From: Aliiroseovarius sp. PrR006
GTDB taxonomy: Bacteria; Pseudomonadota; Alphaproteobacteria; Rhodobacterales; Rhodobacteraceae
NCBI RefSeq assembly: GCF_010500215.1
Contig: NZ_JAAGOY010000004.1
Span: 186,001 to 250,000 of the forward strand
DNA: 64,000 nucleotides
Direction of reading: 5' to 3'
Shown here piece after piece: positions 6,704 through 16,279 of the stretch. The notes beneath the pieces were generated by a model. The model did not search any database, had not been told where the DNA came from, and worked only from the letters and a program-made list of their open reading frames with translations. The first letter of the stretch is position 1; each line of letters begins with the position of its first letter. A program made the translations under genes and the position numbers.

Positions 6704-8215
6704 TTAGCGGTTTCCGCGCCGGGTAAACATGGCCGCATCTTCCGCAGCACGCCGGATGGCTTTCGACTTGTTCACTGTCTCTTCATATTCGGCTTCGGCG
6801 TCGCTGTCGTAAACAACTCCACCACCAGCTTGAATATACAGCTTCTCGTCCTTCACGACTGCCGTACGCAGCGCGATACACATGTCCATGTCGCCGCCCG
6901 CGCTGAAATAGCCCAAGCCGCCTCCATAGACGCCGCGCTTTTCTGGCTCCAGCTCGTCGATGATCTCCATCGCGCGCACTTTCGGCGCACCGGACACCGT
7001 TCCGGCAGGCATCCCCGCCATAAAGGCCGACAGCGCGTCCTGATCATCTGCCAGCTCACCCACCACGTTTGACACGATATGCATCACGTGGCTGTAGCGC
7101 TCAATGATGAACTCCTCGGTCGGGCGGACGGTGCCGATTTTCGAGACTTTGCCCGTGTCGTTGCGCCCCAGATCCAGCAGCATCAGATGCTCGGCCAGCT
7201 CTTTCTGGTCGGCCAGCAGATCGGCCTCAAGCGCCTTGTCTTCCTCGGGGGTCTTGCCTCGGGGACGGGTGCCTGCGATGGGGCGGATCGTGACCTCTCC
7301 ATCAAAGACGCGCACCAGAATTTCCGGGCTCGCGCCCACCACCTGAAAGCCACCGAAGTTGAAATAGAACATGAAGGGCGAGGGGTTGGTGCGCCGCAAG
7401 CTACGATAGAGCGCAAAGGGCGGCAGTGGGAAGTTTTGGGTCCAGCGCTGGCTGGGCACCACTTGGAAGATGTCGCCCGCGCGGATGTATTCCTTGGCTT
7501 TTTCGACGGCTGCCAGATAGTCGGGCTTGGCGAAGTTGGACACAAGCGGGCCAAGCTCTTGCGCTTCGCCCAGATCGCGTGTTTCGCCTGCCGTGCCGCG
7601 ATCCAGATCGCGCAACGCGTCCATCACCCGTTCGGCAGCCTGCGCATAAGCGGCCTTGGCTGTCAGGCCCGAGCTGACAAAAGAAGGAGAAACCAGCGTC
7701 ACATCACCCTTAACCCCGTCCAGAACTGCCACGACAGACGGGCGCATCATCACCGCATCGGGCACGCCCAGCGGATCGGGGTTCACATCCGGCAAATGCT
7801 CGACCAGACGGATCATGTCATAGCCCAGATAGCCAAACAGCCCGGCCGAGGCCTGTGGCAAGTCGTCGGGAAGATCAATCGCGCTTTCGGCCAAGACCGC
7901 GCGGAAAGCGTCCAGCGGGTTACCCGGCATGTCCTCGTAAGCGTCCCCATCAAAGCGGGCCATGCGGTTCACGCGCGCGCTCTCGCCACGGCATTCCCAG
8001 ATCAGATCCGGCTTCATGCCGACGATCGAATAGCGACCACGCACTTCGCCACCGGTGACACTTTCCAGCATGAAGCTGTCACGGCGTGCCTCGGTCAGTT
8101 TCAGCATCAGGCTGACCGGCGTGTCCAGATCAGCAGCCAGCCGCGTATAGACCACCTGGTTTTTGCCAGCATTCCAGCCGGCTTCGAACTCTTCAAACGA
8201 GGGCGTAAGGGCCAT
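6704..8215 (-). CDS. trpE: Anthranilate synthase component I
   Basis: 503 residues. It makes anthranilate from chorismate with ammonia supplied by the TrpG subunit, the first step of tryptophan synthesis. The chorismate-binding domain is intact: AGDIFQVVPSQRW, PIAGTRPRGKTPEED, LMLLDLGRND and VSGAPKVRAMEIIDELEP, with the GGGLGYF stretch following. The N-terminal regulatory domain shows LLEDS-type residues as LESVTGGEVRGRYS. trpG is not in the window. It lies 21 bases downstream of the PpiD-like gene and is probably co-transcribed with it. Confidence 0.96.
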   Translation of the reverse strand: MALTPSFEEFEAGWNAGKNQVVYTRLAADLDTPVSLMLKLTEARRDSFMLESVTGGEVRGRYSIVGMKPDLIWECRGESARVNRMARFDGDAYEDMPGNPLDAFRAVLAESAIDLPDDLPQASAGLFGYLGYDMIRLVEHLPDVNPDPLGVPDAVMMRPSVVAVLDGVKGDVTLVSPSFVSSGLTAKAAYAQAAERVMDALRDLDRGTAGETRDLGEAQELGPLVSNFAKPDYLAAVEKAKEYIRAGDIFQVVPSQRWTQNFPLPPFALYRSLRRTNPSPFMFYFNFGGFQVVGASPEILVRVFDGEVTIRPIAGTRPRGKTPEEDKALEADLLADQKELAEHLMLLDLGRNDTGKVSKIGTVRPTEEFIIERYSHVMHIVSNVVGELADDQDALSAFMAGMPAGTVSGAPKVRAMEIIDELEPEKRGVYGGGLGYFSAGGDMDMCIALRTAVVKDEKLYIQAGGGVVYDSDAEAEYEETVNKSKAIRRAAEDAAMFTRRGNR

Positions 8216-8236
8216 GGATGTCTTCCCGGTCGGAGG

Positions 8237-10078
8237 TTACTGGAATTGCGCGTTCACGGCGTTGATCATCGGGCGGTTCAGCTCGATCCCCGCCTTGGTC
8301 TGAACAGCGCGCGCAAAGGCGTTTTCAATGTCGATGGCAATCTCCTGCGCGGTTTGCGCGCCGAAGTTGGCCTTGATGGCGGTGGCCTCATTGCTGTTCT
8401 GGTCGACGGATACGACCGCATCCAGACGCACAAGGATCACTCCATCAGCCGAGGGCACAACCTGCCAGTCACCGGCTTCCATCTGGAACACTTCGGTCAG
8501 GAAAGCGGGCGGGGTGCCTTCGACAAAGGCGTCACGTTCCTGACCTTCTTCAACCACTTCGGTCAGCCCCAAGGAAGCAAGGCTTTCGCCACCTTCCAAC
8601 GACGGGATCATGCCACGCGCTTCCTCGGCCAGCAGCTCCAGACGTTTTTCAGCCTGCCATCCGGCCAACACGGCCTCGGCCACCTCGGCTTGGTCCTGTA
8701 CGCGCGACGGTTCCACTGCGTCGACACGCAGGGCAAAGACGCCCCCATCCGACATGAGCGTGATTTCCGGGAAATCCCCGTCGACGGCTGCGGCAGCGGC
8801 CTCGCGGAAGATCTCGTAAGCAGCGATGCCGTCCGAGGTCTCGGCGGTCCAGTCGATCTGTTCCATCACCATGTTGTGGCTTTCGGTAATCTCTTCCAGC
8901 GTCGCGCCACCGGCCATCAGGTCGTCCAGTTCGGCCACCATGTCGCCCACACGACGGCGAGCTGCGTCAGCAGCCAGCTCGGCGTTCAGGTCGACGCGTA
9001 CGTCCTCGAACGAGGTGTTCTGCGCCAACAGGATGGCGTTGACGCGGAACAAGGCCGGGCCAAGATCGCTGGGCGCAGGGCCTGCGATGCCGGTTTCGGC
9101 CAGTGCAAAGACCGCATCCCCGGCTGCACCCAGTTGGGCTTTGGATTGATCACCCAGATCGACGTCCGACAGGGTCAGATCGCGCGCGGTCACCAGATCT
9201 TCGAAGCTGGTCTCGCCCGCAGCAATCGCGTCAGCGGCGGCTTGTGCGTCGGCCTCAGTGCCAAACACCAGACGTTCGACCAAGCGGCGCTCGGGCTGGT
9301 TGTACTGATCGTTCCGTTCATCATACAGCGCCTTGATCTGCGCCTCGTCCACTTCGATCTCGCTGACCAGTGACTGTGGGTCCAACCACGCATAGGTGAT
9401 CTTCTTTGTCTCGGGCAGGGTGAAGTCGGCCGGGTTCGCGTCGTAATACGCCGTCAGCTCGGCCTCGGTCGGTTCGGGCAGGGCGGTGGTCAGGCGCGAC
9501 ACGGGCAGTTCGGCCCATGTAAAGTTCCGGGCCTCGCGGGCGAAGGCATACAGAGTGTCGACATAGGTGTCGTCTGCGACGATGCCATTGGTCACAGCGG
9601 CTTGCAGGATCTGGCGGCTCACTTCGGCGCGCAGGGTTTGCTCAAAACCCGCAGCGGTCAGACCCGACTGCTCCAAGGCAAAGCGATAGCTTTCGCGGTC
9701 AAACTGTCCGTCCACACCGGCGAAGGCGGGGATATCGACAATGCGCGCGCGCAGGTGATCGTCTCCCACCGAAATGCCAAGACGTGCGGTCTCGTCTTCC
9801 AGCGCCACGGCAGCGATCACGCGGGCCAGCACCTGTTGATCCACGCCGAAAGCCTGCGCCTGCTGCATGGTCAGACGTTGACCGGTCTGGGCCTCAAACG
9901 CGTTCAATTCGGACTGAAGCTCGCGCGAATAGCGGCGTGCGTCGATCTCGGTATCGCCCACCGTGCCAATCGACCGGCCTGAGCCTCCGAAATTCGTTGA
10001 TCCGAACCCTACGAGTCCCACCATCACCAGACCCATCAGGATCCAACCGAAAGTACGAGAAGCCTTGCCAGTCGCCAT
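8237..10078 (-). CDS. PpiD/SurA-type periplasmic peptidyl-prolyl isomerase
   Basis: 613 residues. A membrane anchor spans about residues 9-27. A SurA-like N-terminal chaperone domain follows, then a parvulin-like segment (about 260-355), then a second helical region. This is the PpiD plan: an inner-membrane foldase for proteins leaving the Sec channel. The parvulin active-site residues are weakly kept, so the chaperone role may dominate. The ATG at 10078 has AAGGA 8 bases upstream; the alternative ATG at 10096 overlaps that site. In related bacteria this gene often precedes trpE, as it does here. Confidence 0.87.
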   Translation of the reverse strand: MATGKASRTFGWILMGLVMVGLVGFGSTNFGGSGRSIGTVGDTEIDARRYSRELQSELNAFEAQTGQRLTMQQAQAFGVDQQVLARVIAAVALEDETARLGISVGDDHLRARIVDIPAFAGVDGQFDRESYRFALEQSGLTAAGFEQTLRAEVSRQILQAAVTNGIVADDTYVDTLYAFAREARNFTWAELPVSRLTTALPEPTEAELTAYYDANPADFTLPETKKITYAWLDPQSLVSEIEVDEAQIKALYDERNDQYNQPERRLVERLVFGTEADAQAAADAIAAGETSFEDLVTARDLTLSDVDLGDQSKAQLGAAGDAVFALAETGIAGPAPSDLGPALFRVNAILLAQNTSFEDVRVDLNAELAADAARRRVGDMVAELDDLMAGGATLEEITESHNMVMEQIDWTAETSDGIAAYEIFREAAAAAVDGDFPEITLMSDGGVFALRVDAVEPSRVQDQAEVAEAVLAGWQAEKRLELLAEEARGMIPSLEGGESLASLGLTEVVEEGQERDAFVEGTPPAFLTEVFQMEAGDWQVVPSADGVILVRLDAVVSVDQNSNEATAIKANFGAQTAQEIAIDIENAFARAVQTKAGIELNRPMINAVNAQFQ

Positions 10079-10158
10079 GGACGCTTTCCTTTTCATCAGA
10101 CTGTTATCGGGTTTGTAGGCGGTTCATGACGGAATGCCAAGCCGCCCTGCACAGGTGA

Positions 10159-11337
10159 TTAGGGTTGAAATGCTGCCAGTCGGTTCAGAGCGGTCTGAAT
10201 GCCCGCGGCATCGATGTTGGCAAAGGCCACCCGCATCTGCTGTGCCCCGCTTTTGTCGCCTTTTGGAGTGAACATTGTGCCGGGCAAGGCCAACAAGCTA
10301 GCTTGATCGACCAAAGCCTGTGCCAGCTTGTCCGAGGGCATGTCGAACGGGTGCTGCAGATAGGCAAAATACGCCCCGCAACCCATCAATTTCCACCCGC
10401 GCGCGGCCAAGGGTGCGAACCCGTCGCGCATGGCTTGGGTACGGGATAGAATTTCGATCCGCTCGCCCGCCAACCATTCGTCCAGATTGCGCAATCCCCA
10501 GAGCGCCGCGTGCTGTCCTAGTTGCGCGGGACAGATGGTGACGGTGTCTAAGAATTTCTCGATCTCGGCCAAACGAGCGGGCGAGGTCAAAACCGACCCA
10601 ACCCGGTGGCCGGTTAGGCGATAGGATTTCGAGAACGAGTACAGCTGAATGACCGTGTCGTCCCAATCGGGATCAGACAGAAGGTCATGCGGTGTGCCCT
10701 CCTTGCTGTGAAAATCGCGATAGGTTTCGTCTATGATCAGGGCAATCCCGCGGGCGCGTGCAAGATCGCGGAAGGCGGCAATCAGCTCGGCGGGGTATTC
10801 CACCCCGGTCGGATTGTTGGGCGTCACCAGTGCAATCGCGCGTGTGCGTGGCGTGATCAGCGTGGCTGCCTTGTCCGGGGCCGGCAACAGATCCGCGCCA
10901 GTTGCCAGCGGCACCGCGGTAATCCCACCCATATCGAGCCACATTTTATGGTTGAAATACCAAGGGGTTGGCAGAATGACCTCATCCCCCGGTGCGGCCA
11001 GAGTGGCAATCGTCGCCGCAAAGGCCTGATTGCAGCCCGAGGTGATTGCCACGTTCTGCGACGAGACATCCGCGCCATAGTGCCGGTTGATGTTAAACGC
11101 CAGCTCGTCACGCAGGGCCGGAAGCCCCAAAACCGGCCCGTAAAGGTGGGTTTCCGGCAGGCGGAGAACCGCATCCGCCATCGCCTCGCGCATCGCTTCG
11201 GGGGGCGGATCCACGGGGGCGGCTTGGCTGACATTGATCAGGGGCTGTTCGGGCGAAAAGCTCTTGCCCTCCAACCAGCGCCGCGCCTCCATCACCGGGG
11301 GCGAGAACGTGTTGCCAAGATTGGGGTTCAAAAGCAT
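10159..11337 (-). CDS. Pyridoxal-phosphate aminotransferase, class I/II
   Basis: 392 residues with the fold-type I pattern: YGPVLGLPALRDELA, TSGCNQAFAA (cofactor phosphate), LVTPNNPTG, the ALIIDETYRDF aspartate-tyrosine pair, and the Schiff-base lysine in LYSFSKSYRLTGHRVG. It probably transfers an amino group from aspartate, alanine or an aromatic amino acid; the substrate cannot be read from sequence. AGAGG precedes the ATG. It lies 80 bases upstream of the PpiD-like gene, with no recognisable terminator between them. Confidence 0.9.
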   Translation of the reverse strand: MLLNPNLGNTFSPPVMEARRWLEGKSFSPEQPLINVSQAAPVDPPPEAMREAMADAVLRLPETHLYGPVLGLPALRDELAFNINRHYGADVSSQNVAITSGCNQAFAATIATLAAPGDEVILPTPWYFNHKMWLDMGGITAVPLATGADLLPAPDKAATLITPRTRAIALVTPNNPTGVEYPAELIAAFRDLARARGIALIIDETYRDFHSKEGTPHDLLSDPDWDDTVIQLYSFSKSYRLTGHRVGSVLTSPARLAEIEKFLDTVTICPAQLGQHAALWGLRNLDEWLAGERIEILSRTQAMRDGFAPLAARGWKLMGCGAYFAYLQHPFDMPSDKLAQALVDQASLLALPGTMFTPKGDKSGAQQMRVAFANIDAAGIQTALNRLAAFQP

Positions 11338-11410
11338 CTCAAGCCTCTTTCGCGAAATTTCAGGCCGACCCTAGCAACGAAAAAAGGGCGCGACAATCCA
11401 TGTCTACGCC

Positions 11411-11480
11411 CCTCATTTTCTTGCGATAAATATCCCGGGGTGAATGCGCAAAGCGCAGAGGGGCAGAGCCCCTCAGGCTC
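11411..11480. repeat. Dispersed intergenic repeat, copy B
   Basis: The same unit as at 6641-6703: ATTTTCTTGCGATAAATA, then TCCCGGGGTGA, then GCGCAAAGCGC and GAGGGGCAGAGCCCCTC, the last two being small hairpins. It lies between the aminotransferase and tyrS. A further inverted repeat, GGCTCAC-atc-GTGAGCC (11476-11492), follows. The unit could be transcribed as a terminator-like structure for tyrS. Confidence 0.6.
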
Positions 11481-11511
11481 ACATCGTGAGCCCCCGTCAG
11501 CACCCACGGGA

Positions 11512-12765
11512 TCAGCCTTCCAGAACCACCAGCGCGTGACGCTTCTTGCCCGCCGACAGCTTCATAGGCTCGGCCAACTCATCCGCGCCAATCATCCGAA
11601 CGTCGGTCAAGGCTTCATCATTCACCTTGGCACCGTTTTCAGCGATCAAGCGCTTGGCTTCCTTGCCCGATTTCACCAGACCTGCCTTCACGAACAGCTG
11701 AATGATCGAGATCCCATCCGCCAGATCCGCCGCAGACAGCGCCACGGTCGGCAGGTCGTCGCCCGTGCCACCCTTCTCGAACACTTCACGTGCAGTGGCC
11801 TCGGCAGCGGCGGCCGCCTCGCCCCCATGGGCCAGCGTGGTTACTTCGTTGGCCAGAATGATCTTGGCGTCGTTGATCGCCTGACCTTCCAGTGCACCCA
11901 GACGTTCGCATTCCTCGATCGGAAGCTCGGTGTAGAGCTTCAGGAACCGGCCAACATCTGCATCCGTTGTGTTGCGCCAGAACTGCCAGAACTCGTAGGG
12001 TGACAGCATGTCTGCGTTCAGCCAGATCGCGCCGTTCAGCGACTTGCCCATCTTCTTGCCGTCCGAAGTGGTCAGCAGCGGCGAGGTCAGGCCGAAAATC
12101 TGGCTGTCCAGCACGCGGCGGGTCAGGTCGATCCCGTTCACGATATTGCCCCACTGGTCCGAGCCGCCCATCTGCAGAAGGCAGCCATAGCGGCGGTTCA
12201 GCTCGAGGAAGTCATAGGCCTGCAGGATCATGTAGTTGAACTCAAGAAAGCTCAGGCTCTGCTCGCGATCCAGACGCGATTTCACGCTTTCAAACGACAG
12301 CATCCGGTTGACCGAGAAATGCCGCCCGATGTCGCGCAGGAAATCGAGGTAGTTCAGATCGTCCAGCCACTCGGCGTTATTCAGCATCAGCGCCTTGGTC
12401 GGGCCTTCGCTGTCATAGTCGATATAGCTGGCAAACACCTTCTTGATGCCCGCGATGTTGTCGTCGATCTGGTCCGGCGTCAGCAGCGGACGCTCATCTG
12501 CGCGGAAGGACGGGTCGCCCACCTTGGTCGTGCCGCCGCCCATCAGGGTGATCGGCTGGTGGCCGGTCTTCTGAAGCCAGCGCAGCATCATGATCTGGAT
12601 CAGCGACCCCACATGCAGCGATTTTGCGGTGGCGTCAAAGCCGATATAGGCCGGAACGACACCTTCAACCAAAGCTTCGTCCAGCGCCTGATAATCGGTG
12701 CAATCGGCCAGAAAGCCGCGCTCGATCATCACACGCATGAAGTCGGATTTCGGGTGGTAGGTCAT
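11512..12765 (-). CDS. tyrS: Tyrosyl-tRNA synthetase
   Basis: 417 residues when started at MTYHPKSD; an ATG at 12780 would add five. It charges tRNA-Tyr in the cytoplasm. Class I signatures are present: HVGSL (the HIGH equivalent) in [27 protein letters not shown], and KMGKSLNGA (KMSKS). The C-terminal S4 RNA-binding domain ends [12 protein letters not shown]. Its start is divergent from anmK, 77 bases away, so the two share a promoter region. Confidence 0.96.
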   Translation of the reverse strand: MTYHPKSDFMRVMIERGFLADCTDYQALDEALVEGVVPAYIGFDATAKSLHVGSLIQIMMLRWLQKTGHQPITLMGGGTTKVGDPSFRADERPLLTPDQIDDNIAGIKKVFASYIDYDSEGPTKALMLNNAEWLDDLNYLDFLRDIGRHFSVNRMLSFESVKSRLDREQSLSFLEFNYMILQAYDFLELNRRYGCLLQMGGSDQWGNIVNGIDLTRRVLDSQIFGLTSPLLTTSDGKKMGKSLNGAIWLNADMLSPYEFWQFWRNTTDADVGRFLKLYTELPIEECERLGALEGQAINDAKIILANEVTTLAHGGEAAAAAEATAREVFEKGGTGDDLPTVALSAADLADGISIIQLFVKAGLVKSGKEAKRLIAENGAKVNDEALTDVRMIGADELAEPMKLSAGKKRHALVVLEG

Positions 12766-12842
12766 CGTATTTCGGTCCATCCTATCTTTCGTTGGGTTTC
12801 CGTATAGACGGGGGCTGCGAAAAGGGAAAGAGCGTGTTGGCG

Positions 12843-13970
12843 ATGGCGGATGTGATTGGGTCTAAGGCAGGGGCAATCTGGGCCTTGGGGATGATGTCCG
12901 GCACCTCGCTGGACGGGGTGGACGCCGCACTGGTTCAGACCGACGGCATCCGCATTCAGGCCTTCGGTCCAAGCACCTATGCGGACTATTCCGATGACCA
13001 GAGAACCGACCTGCGCGCGGCTCTCGGGCAATGGCCGGACGGGCCGGGCGTGACACCCGCCGCACAGGTAAGCGAGGCGGCGCATATCGCCTTGGCGCGC
13101 ACGCTGCTGGCCGGTCACGATGCGGATCTGCTGGGTTATCACGGACAAACACTGGCCCATGATCCAGAGGGTGGACGTACGCATCAAGCCGGCGATGGGC
13201 AGGTGCTGGCCGATGCTCTAAACGTGCCGGTGGTCTGGGATTTCCGCAGCGAAGACGTGTCCCAAGGGGGCGAAGGTGCTCCGCTGGCCCCCTTTTTCCA
13301 CCACGCCTGCGCGCGGTTCATCGGGGCGGATGCGCCGATTGCCTTCTTAAACCTCGGGGGCGTGGGCAATGTCACCTGGGTGGAGCCGCGCATTGAAACA
13401 CCCGAGGCCTCCAATACCTGTCTTGCCTTTGATACCGGTCCCGCGAATGCGCCGATCAACGATCTGATGCTGGCGCGGCGCGGCAAGGCCTTGGATCAGG
13501 GCGGCGCGCTGGCGCTTTCTGGCACCGCGGACGAGGGCATCGTGCAGGCCTTTTTGGAGCATCCCTATTTCACGCGCCAACCGCCCAAGTCGCTCGACCG
13601 TGACCAGTTTCCGGAATTGCTGCCCGCAGTGTCCGATCTGAGTGACGCCGACGCGGCCCGCACGCTGGCCGCCTGTGCTGCCGAAGTTGTGGCGCAAGGT
13701 ATGACCCATTGCCCCAGTCCGCCAACACGCTTGTTGGTCACCGGCGGAGGCCGTAAGAACGCAGCCATCATGCAGGAACTTTCCGCGCGTCTGTCCGTTC
13801 CGGTGCAGGATATCGACGACACCGGACTGGACGGAGATATGCTGGAAGCACAGGCCTTCGCCTATCTGGCCGTACGTGTCGCGCGCGGCCTTCCGACCTC
13901 GGGTCCCAGCACCACAGGCGTTGCCGCCCCGGTTGGGGGCGGCAAGCTCTCTTACCCTGAAAAAGACTGA
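12843..13970 (+). CDS. anmK: Anhydro-N-acetylmuramic acid kinase
   Basis: 375 residues. It phosphorylates and opens the 1,6-anhydro ring of anhydro-MurNAc in cell wall recycling, giving MurNAc 6-phosphate. The signature [15 protein letters not shown] is at the N-terminus, HGQT and LGGVGNVT in the middle, and [12 protein letters not shown] near residue 300. The ATG at 12843 puts the motif at the usual place; the longer frame from 12792 is not supported. Its stop lies 9 bases from the stop of the convergent DUF427 gene. Confidence 0.94.
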   Translation: MADVIGSKAGAIWALGMMSGTSLDGVDAALVQTDGIRIQAFGPSTYADYSDDQRTDLRAALGQWPDGPGVTPAAQVSEAAHIALARTLLAGHDADLLGYHGQTLAHDPEGGRTHQAGDGQVLADALNVPVVWDFRSEDVSQGGEGAPLAPFFHHACARFIGADAPIAFLNLGGVGNVTWVEPRIETPEASNTCLAFDTGPANAPINDLMLARRGKALDQGGALALSGTADEGIVQAFLEHPYFTRQPPKSLDRDQFPELLPAVSDLSDADAARTLAACAAEVVAQGMTHCPSPPTRLLVTGGGRKNAAIMQELSARLSVPVQDIDDTGLDGDMLEAQAFAYLAVRVARGLPTSGPSTTGVAAPVGGGKLSYPEKD

Positions 13971-13979
13971 AAAGCGGGC

Positions 13980-14321
13980 TTAGGTACGCGCCACGGTGGC
14001 CTTATCGCCATAGAACGCCACATGGCCCTTGATCTGCTCAAGATCCTCGATCGGTGCGTCATATGACCAGGCTGCATCCTCGATCACGGTCGATTTTGTC
14101 TGGATCGAGAAGTGCTTCGCCTCGCCCTTGTAGGGGCAGGTCGTGACAGTGGCGCTATCATCCAGAAACGCCATCGCAATATCTCCGCGCGGGAAATAGA
14201 TCACCGGCGGCAGATCGCCTTCCTTCACCTCAAGCGCGTCACGGCTTTCCCCGATTACGGCGCCTCCGGCACGTACGGTCCATTTGCCTTCAGCGGCGCG
14301 AATGATGATGTTATCGGTCAT
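13980..14321 (-). CDS. DUF427 domain protein
   Basis: 113 residues that match the DUF427 family end to end: the core pieces are VIYFPRGDIAMAFL, TTCPYKGEAKHFS and AAWSYDAP. These small beta-rich proteins are common in bacteria and have no agreed biochemical function. The cysteine and lysine in CPYKG are the conserved residues. It stands alone between anmK and the aminopeptidase gene. Confidence 0.88.
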   Translation of the reverse strand: MTDNIIIRAAEGKWTVRAGGAVIGESRDALEVKEGDLPPVIYFPRGDIAMAFLDDSATVTTCPYKGEAKHFSIQTKSTVIEDAAWSYDAPIEDLEQIKGHVAFYGDKATVART

Positions 14322-14382
14322 TGTCTTACTTTCCCCGTACGATTTTGCGGCACCCTAACAGATCCTGTGTAAAAAGCGCGTG

Positions 14383-16179
14383 TCAAATTGGCGCGCAAGC
14401 GCGTTTCAACCATTGCAACGCAGCGTCAGACACCTGAGTGCTCAGCAAATCCAGTGTCTTGGCGTGATAGGCGTTCAGCCATGCGCGCTCTTCCCCCGAC
14501 AACATGTCGAGCACGACCAGCGAGGTGTCGAGGGGCACATAGGTCAGGGTTTCGAGGTTCAACATCTCGCGTTCGCGGTCTCCACCCGGCGGCGTCGGCG
14601 CTTTCTGCACCACGACTAGGTTTTCCAAGCGAATGCCGAAGGCACCGTTGCGATAATATCCGGGCTCGTTAGACAGGATCATACCGGGCAGAAGCTCGGT
14701 GTCTGAGATGGGCGAGAACCGCTGCGGCCCCTCATGCACGGACAGATAGGCACCAACGCCATGCCCTGTTCCGTGGTTGAAATCCTGATGCGCGGCCCAC
14801 AGCGGGTAGCGGGCAATCGGGTCAAGGTCACGGCCCGTACGGCCTTTCGGAAAATAGGTGCGCGACAGGGCAATCATACCTTGCAACACGCGGGTAAAGC
14901 AGCGTCTTTCGTCCTGACCTACGTCGCCCACGCTCAGAGTGCGGGTGATGTCAGTGGTGCCGTCGCGATACTGCCCGCCGCTGTCCAGAACCACCAGATT
15001 GCCATCTTCCAATGTGCGGTTCGTATCCTCGGTCACGCGGTAGTGCATGATCGCGCCATTGGAACCAGCGCCTGCGATGGTCTCGAACGAGATGTCCATC
15101 AACGCATTGGTGGCCCGGCGCTTTTCTTCCAGTTGTTTGACCAGATCAATCTCGGTCAGGCTGGTTTTCTCGGACGCCTCAAACCATGCCAGAAACTCGA
15201 CCACAGCAGCCGCATCTCGCAGCTGCGCGGCACGGGCACCTTTCAGCTCGGTCGGGTTTTTCTGTGCTTTGGGCAGGATTGCGGGATCTTCGGCCCAGTC
15301 GATCTGGATTCCGGCATCCGTCAGGATCTGCCACACCGCATAGGGGGCCGAGGCGCGGTCGACGCGCACCGGGCCATCTAGACGTTTCAGCGCAGTTTGG
15401 AAATCACGGATCGGATGCAACGAGACGTCTGCATCAAAGCGGATCTCAACCGTCCGTCCTTCCGTGGCGAAGAACTGCACCGAGGCATCATCACCCAAGA
15501 TCGCAAAACCCTGCACGACCGGAATGCAGGGGATGTCATCACCGCGGATGTTCAGAAGCCACGCGATGCTGTCAGACAGCGTGATGGCGCATGCTTTCTG
15601 CCCCTTTGCCAACAGCTCGTCCGCCAGCTCGCCACGTTTTGCCGCGCTGGATTGCCCTGCGAATTCAAGGGGCTGTTCAATGATCTTGCCGGACGGAGGG
15701 GCAGGGCGCTCGTCCCAGATTTGATCAACCAGATTGTCGGTGGGAACCAGCGTGACGCCGGTGCCATCTAGCGCTTTCTCAATCTTTTCGATTTCAGATT
15801 TCGTGTGCAGCCACGGATCAAACCCAATCCGTGCCTTGCCTGAGATTTGCTCTTTCAGCCAATTACCCGGTTGCACTTCGGGCCAATCGACAGGTGTAAA
15901 CGCGGCCATATCGGCCTGTTCTCGTACTTGCACGCGATAGCGTCCATCGACGAAAATCCCAGCCACGTCCTTCAAAGCGATGCAGAACCCGGCCGAGCCC
16001 GTGAACCCGGTCAGCCACGCAAGCCGCGCATCGCAGTCAGCAACATATTCGCCCTGATGGGCATCCGCGCGGGGGACAAAGAACCCGTCCAATCCTTTCA
16101 TCCCCATCGCACGGCGCAGGCGCTCCAAACGGGCGGCCCCTTTGCTTGGATCGGCGGTGGTGGTGAAGGTCTGGAACAT
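14383..16179 (-). CDS. Xaa-Pro aminopeptidase, M24 family
   Basis: 598 residues, the long three-domain form of aminopeptidase P: two creatinase-like N-terminal domains (MKGLDGFFVPRADAHQGEY, FTGSAGF) and a C-terminal metalloprotease domain. The metal ligands are visible: DSGGQYRDGTTDITRT (two aspartates), the histidine in FNHGTGHGVG, and the glutamates in SNEPGYY and FGIRLENL. It removes an N-terminal residue before proline and acts in the cytoplasm. The T-rich cobT terminator lies just upstream, so it has its own promoter. Confidence 0.93.
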   Translation of the reverse strand: MFQTFTTTADPSKGAARLERLRRAMGMKGLDGFFVPRADAHQGEYVADCDARLAWLTGFTGSAGFCIALKDVAGIFVDGRYRVQVREQADMAAFTPVDWPEVQPGNWLKEQISGKARIGFDPWLHTKSEIEKIEKALDGTGVTLVPTDNLVDQIWDERPAPPSGKIIEQPLEFAGQSSAAKRGELADELLAKGQKACAITLSDSIAWLLNIRGDDIPCIPVVQGFAILGDDASVQFFATEGRTVEIRFDADVSLHPIRDFQTALKRLDGPVRVDRASAPYAVWQILTDAGIQIDWAEDPAILPKAQKNPTELKGARAAQLRDAAAVVEFLAWFEASEKTSLTEIDLVKQLEEKRRATNALMDISFETIAGAGSNGAIMHYRVTEDTNRTLEDGNLVVLDSGGQYRDGTTDITRTLSVGDVGQDERRCFTRVLQGMIALSRTYFPKGRTGRDLDPIARYPLWAAHQDFNHGTGHGVGAYLSVHEGPQRFSPISDTELLPGMILSNEPGYYRNGAFGIRLENLVVVQKAPTPPGGDREREMLNLETLTYVPLDTSLVVLDMLSGEERAWLNAYHAKTLDLLSTQVSDAALQWLKRACAPI

Positions 16180-16205
16180 CTCTGTCTCCGAAATCGGGTG
16201 GCACT

Positions 16206-16238
16206 AAAAAAACACGCCCGCGAAGGGCGGGCGCGTGT
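16206..16238 (-). terminator. Intrinsic terminator of cobT
   Basis: Minus strand: ACACGCGCCCGC pairs with GCGGGC-GTGT around CCTTC, followed by seven T. It starts about 40 bases past the cobT stop. Confidence 0.88.
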
Positions 16239-16279
16239 GGGGCGCAACATGCCGCGAAACGACCGCGGTGAAAAGGGGG

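Noticed and set aside
7079-9373. 764-codon open frame opposite trpE and the PpiD-like gene
   Set aside because: Long antisense frames are expected in G+C-rich coding DNA; composition is His, Gln and Arg rich and it spans two real genes.
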